From positions 327,501 to 391,500 of the forward strand of contig JAPWDM010000059.1 of the NCBI GenBank assembly GCA_035578155.1: a DNA stretch of 64,000 bases, read 5' to 3'. Shown here one piece after another: positions 45,901 to 54,900 of the stretch; within the stretch, counting starts at the first letter, position 1, and each line of letters starts with the position of its first letter. The notes under the pieces are model-generated. The model had not been told where the DNA came from, ran no database searches, and was given only the letters and a program-made list of their open reading frames with translations. This stretch comes from Brachynemurus nebulosus. Its lineage: Eukaryota > Arthropoda > Insecta > Neuroptera > Myrmeleontidae. Position numbers and translations under genes: made by a program.

Positions 45901-48900
45901 TTCTGGAATATTCTATTCGTAAACTAGCAAAGATATCCAAATAAATAACACAGTTTGATAAAAATTCTAGATTGTTCTATTTGTTAACTACCAAAAATAT
46001 TGAAAGTTCAATTACAGGATTTAATTGGTCATTGAAAAAGATACCAAATAACATATCTTGACAAATGTTCTGGAATATTCTATTCGTAAACTAGCAAAGA
46101 TATCCAAAAATAGACATCGCCACTGAATTGGTCACCTAAAAAGAGACCAAATAGCACATTTTGGCAAATGTTCTAGAATATTCTATTTGTCAAGCAGCAA
46201 AGATATTGAAAAATTAATTGCATCATTTGACTGTTCAATCAAAATTAAACTAATATAAACTAAATGTCCCATTTGAGCCAACATTCTAGAATGATCTGTT
46301 CGTCGGCCAGAATAGAATATTCTAGAATATTTATCAAAATGTGATATTTCGTCTTTTTTTTTTGATGATCAATTAAATGATGCAACCGGTTTTTCGATAT
46401 CTTTGTTAGCTGATGGACAGAACATTCTAGAATTTTTTTCAAATTGTGAAGTCCAGAAACAAATTCAATAGTGAAGTCTGTTTTTTGATATCTCTGTTAG
46501 TTGACGAATGACGAGTAGAATATTCTAGAATTTTTGTCAGCTTCCGCTGTTTGGCGTCTTTTACGCTGATGAATTCGATAGTGAAGTTGATTTGTTTTTC
46601 GACATCTTTGCTACTTTTCTAAAAGTCGCCACTTACATTCATTAATATAACATTCAATTCTATTTATCTATATAACTAAATTTTAGGTGTAATTTGTTTC
46701 TTAGAATAGTTTTGTTTTAAATAAATTCAGATAAATAATATTTACCAACCCCCCACATAAACGTTAGCCGATGCCCCTGATCTTCCGATTTTACGTACTT
46801 CCCCTTAAATTTGCACCGACCACTACGTACCATTGGATTTCTGGTGTACTTACGTGATAATTCTTTTTTTTTTACAAAAATGTTACTTTTACCACGAAAA
46901 TTGTTTATAAGATATTCATTGTTATAAGTTTTCAATATCCGATATTCGTACATGTACGTATATCATCGTAGTGTATTTGAAATGTACTATAACAGTTTTT
47001 TCGATAATTCACCGTTTACGGATATTCGTTATCCAAAGTTTTCGATATCGACAATAAATATATAATTAACTTTATTAAATATCGCAGTATTTAGTTAGGT
47101 GATATTTTCGACAAAATTGCTAGTATAATAAGTGTTTACAGACCTAACCTAAGTTTTGACTTACCTTCGAAAATTTTTTATTACAATATTCGCAGACTAA
47201 TAATTTCGTTTCGGGGATAGTATGTGTTATTTTGTGTTCCGTGAGACTATTTAACGTTGTATAAACCTTTGGACACTGATCACAGGGATAATTTGGTCGA
47301 TCGCCTGAATGTTGGTAGTTGATGTGTTTATCTAAATTAAACTTTTGGATAAATGTTTTATTGCAATATTCACACTTGTGATTGACGACTGAATCGTTGT
47401 GTAACAGGCGATGTTTCTTTAGTGACTTTTGACTTTTAAATGTTTTCTGACACGTTGTACATTCAAACTAAAAATAAAAATAAATTTACATTAAGCTTAT
47501 AATTACGAGATATTTGTTATTGAATATTTTTGATATCGAAATTATGTCGTAAAAAGGAATGAATTGGGACATTTTTCATCGTTTCATTCGATTTTTATAC
47601 ACTTTCTTACATATTAAATAATATAGAACAGACTAATTTTGATTCCGATAGCTTTTTATTTTTACCATTTTGAAAATTGAGTTTGTTTTTTTCATAAGGT
47701 CAATTCTTCACTTCTCTCTTTTTGGTGGCAACAGATATTTAGGTTTACAGCCTAACAGAAAAATCACATTCAAAAAATAAGTTAAATAAGTCCCATTTTA
47801 TGAACAAAAATGATTAATTTTACGGAAAAAATTAAAATTTCGCAGGCAAATTAGCGTGTTTTAGCTTTTTGTAGCTATTAATTTAATTTGAAAAAACTGA
47901 ACTTGATGAGGGCATTACATATATCAAATTTTTTTTAAAAAGCTTCAAAAACCATAATTTCGATATTAGAAACTTTTTGTTACGTATTTAATTAACATCA
48001 ACCAATAAACATACGAAAATAACTTGAATACACGTTAATTTTTTAGTTTAACGAGATTTTATCTTGTGTAAAAGAAATATTTTGTGTTTTTTAATTCAAA
48101 TTTATATAGAGTATATATATATACAGGGTGTTAGTGAGTAAGTGCGAAATATTTTAATGGGTGAATGCTGAGGTTTTTTTATGTAAAAAAGTTAATATCA
48201 ACCCATGTTCGAAAACGCTTAGTTTCCAAGATACAGAGTGTTCAGTTTCTCGTCTTTTTTAAATATTTTCTTAAATATTTCAAAAACGTTTTGAGATATT
48301 CACATAAAATTTGGGATGCGCTACGACAGGATAAATACTCATATTCTGAAGTAGACAGAATATTTCCATTCAAACCAGTGGCGTCCGTACGGCCATATGA
48401 TTATATATTTTTGAAGAAAAAAAGGCACGCCAATAATTTTTTCCAATTTGAAAATGTTTTTTTAAATGTTCTATAAATTGTTGACAAAAATGACCTCTTA
48501 GTATTTTGTCGTTCATGTGTCCGTTTTCAAGATAAAAAAACAATTTTCAATTACTGTTCTTACTACAAAACCGGTTTCGGTTTTCGTATTAACTGCTGAG
48601 GTCATTTTATGAAAAAGTCTTACCAACAAAAAAGTGAAGACGCTTCATTTCTACAGCATTACCACATAATTTGTTTTTAATTTAATATAGAAAAATATTT
48701 TTAAAAAACAAGAAACGGGACACTCTGTATCTTGGAAACTAAGCGTTTTCGGACCTGGGTTTAAATAAACTTTTCTACATAAAAAAACCTCAGCAATCGC
48801 CCCTTTAAAATTTTTCGCACTTATTCACTAACACCCTGTATATATTTTGCAATGAATCTAGTCATTCAGTTATTTTATGTATATGTTTACAGTTAAGTTA

Positions 48901-51900
48901 TAATATATCATTAATGTCATTTGTTTTCGGCTTCTTTAAGAAATATTCTTCTGTAATCAAATTATTATTGAATAAACAGAATTTACATAAAAATATAAAA
49001 TAGTCTTATTAACTTATTATTTATTATTTCGTAACCTAATGTTCAATTAGTACACTATGCACTATTTATTTGTTTGATTGGAATTAGAAAAAGACAATCA
49101 TACGTTGACAAAGAAACTATCAAAAAAAAGTGTCTGGGAATATTTTTTCAACTATAATAAAAAGATATATTGAATATAAAATTTGATATTTTTCAGCGAG
49201 CCACACTTTAGGAACCCTTGCTCTATCGGAATCATGACTGTTTATATATTTGGCGGCGGATATAAACTCTAAAACTCTATTTTCGGGAAATTTTAATGTT
49301 TGGTCGCGTTACCTGTATATTTTGATGTGTCAATTTATGCTGTTCGCACATGTCCAATCGATGAAATTTCTTATCACAAATATCGCACTCGAACTTTTTC
49401 GGTTGATGTGTGGATAGATGCGCTCTCAACGAGGAATTGGACGTAAATTTTTCACCGCACATGTAACAAATCACGTCAGTGGTCACGGGAGTTTTACCCG
49501 AGTGACATTTTTTTATATGTCCCCGTAGATACGAATTTTTACTGTATCTATTCTTACAAATATCACATTCAAATTTTTTCTCGGCCACATTCGTTGTGGT
49601 CGGTTTAGTCGTGACCGGCGTACACACGTGATTTTCCAATTCGGTCACATTTTCAAAGAGTTTTCGACATTTTGTACACGTTTTCTTTTGATTGTGCCGT
49701 TGTATGTGACGATTTAAATATTTCTGTTCGTTAAAGCCTTTTGAGCAGTACATACACTCGTACAGATTTTTCTTCATATTCCATTTGCATGTATGATTTA
49801 GGAAATTTTCACGACGTGCAAATACCTGATGTAAAAAAAAAAGCTGTATATATTGGCAATGATAAGATTCCCTAGCGACGAATCGCGAAACTAACGTTTG
49901 ACAGATATTTACTTTGGAATATTTTTGATATCTAAATTCTGATTACGATATATTCTCTATCGAAAATTTTCGATATCGATAATGTAGGTCGATTCAATTA
50001 AAACAAATGTGATAAATTTAAAATTAAACGATTTTTTTTTAAATCAGTCTCACATAAAATTTTAATTATTAATTATGATTGATTATTATTAATGAGTAAT
50101 TTAGTTTTAGTTATCTAATACTTTTTGAAAAGTCATCGGAAACATTTAATATTGACAATTCTAGTATTAGTCCAGTGAATTTAGGGCTGAAATCGGGAAA
50201 TCGGGGTATATAGATGAAAAATGGAGGGAATGTTCTTAGAGTCACTAAGAACAATTCTCCCTATGAAAAAAAGTGCTCTGATCCCGGACAAGGGTAGAAA
50301 CAACCCCTAAAAAGTTTATTTTCCAATTATCTCGCGAAATGTGCGAGATATGGAAAATTTTTTCAAATAAAAATAGTAATAATAAAGTATACCACCCTCT
50401 TACCCCTATCTCTAATAGTTTGCGGAGAAATCACCTCCGAAAAAAAAAGAAAAACAAATTTGTTTTGCGTAATTCCAATATTTTCAAACATTTAGAGAAA
50501 AAAAGTATTCTTGGCATTTTTCTCTAAAATTGAAAATAGATAAATTAGGAAAAATAAAAGGGCCCCGATGGCACGGGACTGGTGCTTTCCATTTAAAATT
50601 ATCGGTTAACTAATGTCCGTCACCGGTCAATTTTGACTAGCAACGGTGTCTGATTTGTTTTTATAGGACTTGATTTATATAATATTAGAAAATATACAAT
50701 TTATGTTTACGTAAAACATTTTGAAACTGTAATTTGACGATTGTGAAGATATTTTTCAATTAAAAAATGGAAAAATGAAATAGATACCAACATTTTGCAG
50801 AAAAAGAAAAGATAATTTTAACTGAAATTGTACCTAATTTCACTGGACTAATCGCGGAACTAACGTATGACAAACAATTTTCACTTAACTGAGCGTTCTA
50901 ATAAAAATTTTATAAACTTTTTACGTAAACTGTGCGTATAAGTGCGAGTTTTTACAAAATTTCGTTATTATTTCTTCTCTACAACAAATTGTTTACAAGA
51001 TATTTACTATGGAAAGTTTTTGATATCTAAATTTTCACTACGAAATATTCTCTATCGAAAGTTTTCGATATCGATAACGCAGGTAGATTCGGTCAAAATA
51101 AATGTGATAAATTTAAAATTAAAGAAGCCGTTTTTTGAAAAAATCAGTCTCACATAAAATTTTAATCATTAGTTACGATTGGTTATTAATGACTAATTTA
51201 GTTTTAGTCATTATAAATTACGATTGATGCTCCTCGAAAAGTCATCGGAAATATTCAATATTGACAATTCTAGTATATTTGCACAACGATGCACGCATAT
51301 CCAAATTATGACTGTTTACGAAATATTCTCCACTGAACGTTTTCGATATCGATAATGTAAATTCTCATCGAAATAACGAATTTAAAAATGGACTTACCGC
51401 AAAACAGTCACGACACGTAAATTCACCCGAATGCTTCCTCAAATGCCGTATCAGATACTCAATAATCTGAAACTCCTTATGACAAATATCACATTCGTAT
51501 GGCGGTCCTGTAGGTGGCTCTGTTGATTGTTGCTGTTGTTGATCGCCGGTCCCACTACTGGTGCTCTCCACTGTCGCGTCATTTGTACTTAATGTTGTAT
51601 TATCCGTGGAATTTAAATGTATGCCGTTGCTTTCGACGAAATCCAAACTAAAATCGGCTATACTTTTCTCTTGAGCAATTTTTGACGCCTTCGAATCATC
51701 CTCACACAGAATATCATGTAACGAGTCTGCGTTCAGACTGTCGTTTAGATCGTTCGTTTCTTTGATGTCGAATTTGAGATGTTCATTGAGTTCGGAAATC
51801 TTTGAAAGCATTACGTTGTTTAAGTCTTGATTGTAATTTAGTGTGTTTAGCGTGATATTATCCAATAATGGTGATTGTTCCAAAAGTGAATTGTTTTCGA

Positions 51901-54900
51901 GTTGATCCTGAGTTTGACCGCCCACCAAACTATCATTCACGATGGTTTTTGTGTTAAAATCCAAATCGGCATCGTACACATCCATTTTGGTGAATTGGAA
52001 ATTATTTGATGTGTCAATTGTGCCTTTTTTGAAATATCCGTCAATCGAATTGTTATTCGTATTTGTGGATAGTTCCATATTTTGCTGTTGTTGCTGCTGC
52101 TGCTGCTGTTGCTGTTGTTGTTGCTGTTGCTGTTGCTGTTGATGTTGGTGGTGATGTTGATGATGATGCTGATGATGGTGTTGATGTTGATGTTGCTGTT
52201 GGTGTTGCTCTTGCTCTTCTTTGGTTGACATTAATGGTAATTTTATGTTATTTGGATTTATACTGTGTATTATTATTTGATGATTGAGTAATGCCTGAAA
52301 ATTAATGATTAAATAATAATTGATAGAGTTCCTGGAACAATGTATCACAAATTTACTGAGGTACAGTCCGTGTGGATCGTGTGTTAGTCATGATTAATGA
52401 TTAAAAGCTCATACATAAATAATTTAGTCATGATTAATAATTAATGATTAATGACGATGATGAACAATGTATCACAAATTTACTGAGGTACAATCCGTGT
52501 GGATCGTGTGTTAGTCATGATTAATGATTAAAAGCCCATAAATAAAGAATTTAGTCATGATTAATAACTAATAATTGATATAATCATTCGAAAACTGTCG
52601 TTTACAAGATATTCTCTATAGAAAATTTTCGATATCGATAACGTTGAATTCATTGTTCTAGTGCATTTGCAACATTTGAAACCTTTTCAAGGTTTTCTCA
52701 CTTACAAAATGGGATTATTTTTTCATCATGGTATACTGTTTACGAGATATTCACTGTGGAAATTTCAATTTTATAATTTGTATAGAATTTAATGGTGGTA
52801 ATGTTATTATATTTTTCGAAAATTTCGATGTTTTATTGTTAAAAATAACAGTTTACGAGATGGTTAGGTTTTCGATATCGGAAATGATTTTTAGAATTTT
52901 AGTATAATAATATTGCATTTCCTTTTTTACCGAATTTTTTTACTTTTCGCTACAACGCGACTTTTACGAGATCTTGACTGTAAAGAATTTACGATATCTA
53001 AATTATAACTATTTAATTGAATTAATAATGAAAATTAAGAATTAAATAATAACTGGTAGAGTTCCTGGAACAATGTATCGCAAATTTACTGAGGTACAAT
53101 TCGTGATGATCGTGTGTTAGTCATGATTAATGATTAAAAGCTCATGAATAAAGAATTTAGTCATGATTAATAACTAATGATTGATATAATCCTTATAAAA
53201 CCGTCGTTTACGAGACATTCTCTATAGAAAATTTTCGATATCGATAACGCTAATTTCATTGTCTTAGTGCATTTCTAACGTTTTAAACTTTTTCAAGGTT
53301 TTCTCACTTACAAAATTTGATTATTTTTTCTTTACGTTATACTGTTTACGAAATATTCATTGTAGAAATTTCAATTTTGTAATTTGTATAGAATTAAATT
53401 GTAGTAATGTGTTTCTTTTTTTTCGAAAATTTCAATGTTTTATTATTGAAAATAACAGTTTACGAGATGGTTAGGTTTTCGATATCGAAAATGATTTTTA
53501 GAGTTTTAGTATAATAATATTAGAAATTTGCATTTTCTTTTTTACCGAATTTTTTTACTTTACGTTACGACGCGACGCAACTTTTACGAGATCCTAACTG
53601 TAAAAAATTTACGATATCTAAATTATGACTATTTACAAGATCTTCTCGATTCAAAGTTTTCAATATCGATAGTTTTGAGTTAACAGTTCTAGTATAATTG
53701 AAATATATCATGGCCTTTTAATAGAATGGAGGATTGTTTACGAGATATTTATTGTTTAAAGTTTTCGATACTGAAATTATGACCGTTTAGACAATATTCG
53801 TAAAATTGCGAGATATTTACTGTTGGAAATTTTTGATATCGGAATTTATATTGAATTTAACGATTATAATACGTTGTCCGAGCTATTTTTTTGGAAAATT
53901 TTGATCACGAATGAATTAGTCGATTAAATACTCACCTTCTCTGAATAACAACTTCTATAACAAATTTTACAAGTGAACGTGGTTAATGCGAGATTTTTAT
54001 AATGTTCCTGAAGATGTATCGAAAACGCCACAACATTCGTAATGGTTGCCTTACAAAATCGACAATTCCACGTGCTCTTATCATTATCGACCGCTCCTAA
54101 ACTTTCGGCTGGTAAAGTTTCCGCCACTTTTTGATTTATTTCTTTCTCTAAACAATAAAAAAAATAATTTCAGACATAATATATTCAAATTTGAGGTTTG
54201 TGTACTGTTTTTTTTTCGATTTTTCACCTGTTTTGAGATCTGGCTCAGGAGGGGCCGGATCTATCATTCGTGCTTCCAATACGGCGACACCCATTTTTTC
54301 CGCGTAGTATGAAGCATACCAAACTTTTAAATATTCACCGGCTTTGATATCTCGTATTGCTGAATAGTAGATATTGTTTTTCATCTAAAAATTGTAATTT
54401 TTGTAATTGAAAGGATTAATTCGATCTAAAAGGCTTAACTTTATTTTAAAAACCGTTATAAAAAAATTAAATAATAAAACTTTTGATGAAATTTAAAACT
54501 TTTAAACAAAACGTGGTATGGAAACAAAGGAAACAACCGAAATATATGCACGCATGCGTCGTTCTCTTCGTTCACCATCGTTCGCTGACAAACAGACATT
54601 TATTTAGATGAGTAGTAGTTACCTGATAACAAATAAGATTCTGTTCGGAAGCGTCTGAAGCCACGGCAACGAAACACATCCAATTCGAAATATCCTCGTT
54701 GTTTGGATCGAAATAGTATTCATCGTCATCTTCTTCTAACTTAAATAATTTAATAGGAAACGTAATAAGTGGATTAAGCGCTGTAATTTTCTTCGCTTCA
54801 AAGGGACCTGTCAAGAAACCATTATCATTATAAATTTAATTGTACGCTATGACAACTCTAATCATATTATGTTTAGTGATGATATTACTCATAATCCAAT

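Noticed and set aside
45900..46600. CRISPR-like spacing of TTCTAGAATATTC repeats
   Set aside because: The repeats are degenerate, the spacers are related to one another, and the unit inverts halfway; this is a foldback element in a eukaryote.
51942..52287. Plus-strand ORFs with poly-Cys and Ala/Val runs
   Set aside because: They are antisense to the poly-Gln/His tract of PRDM10-like exon 7.
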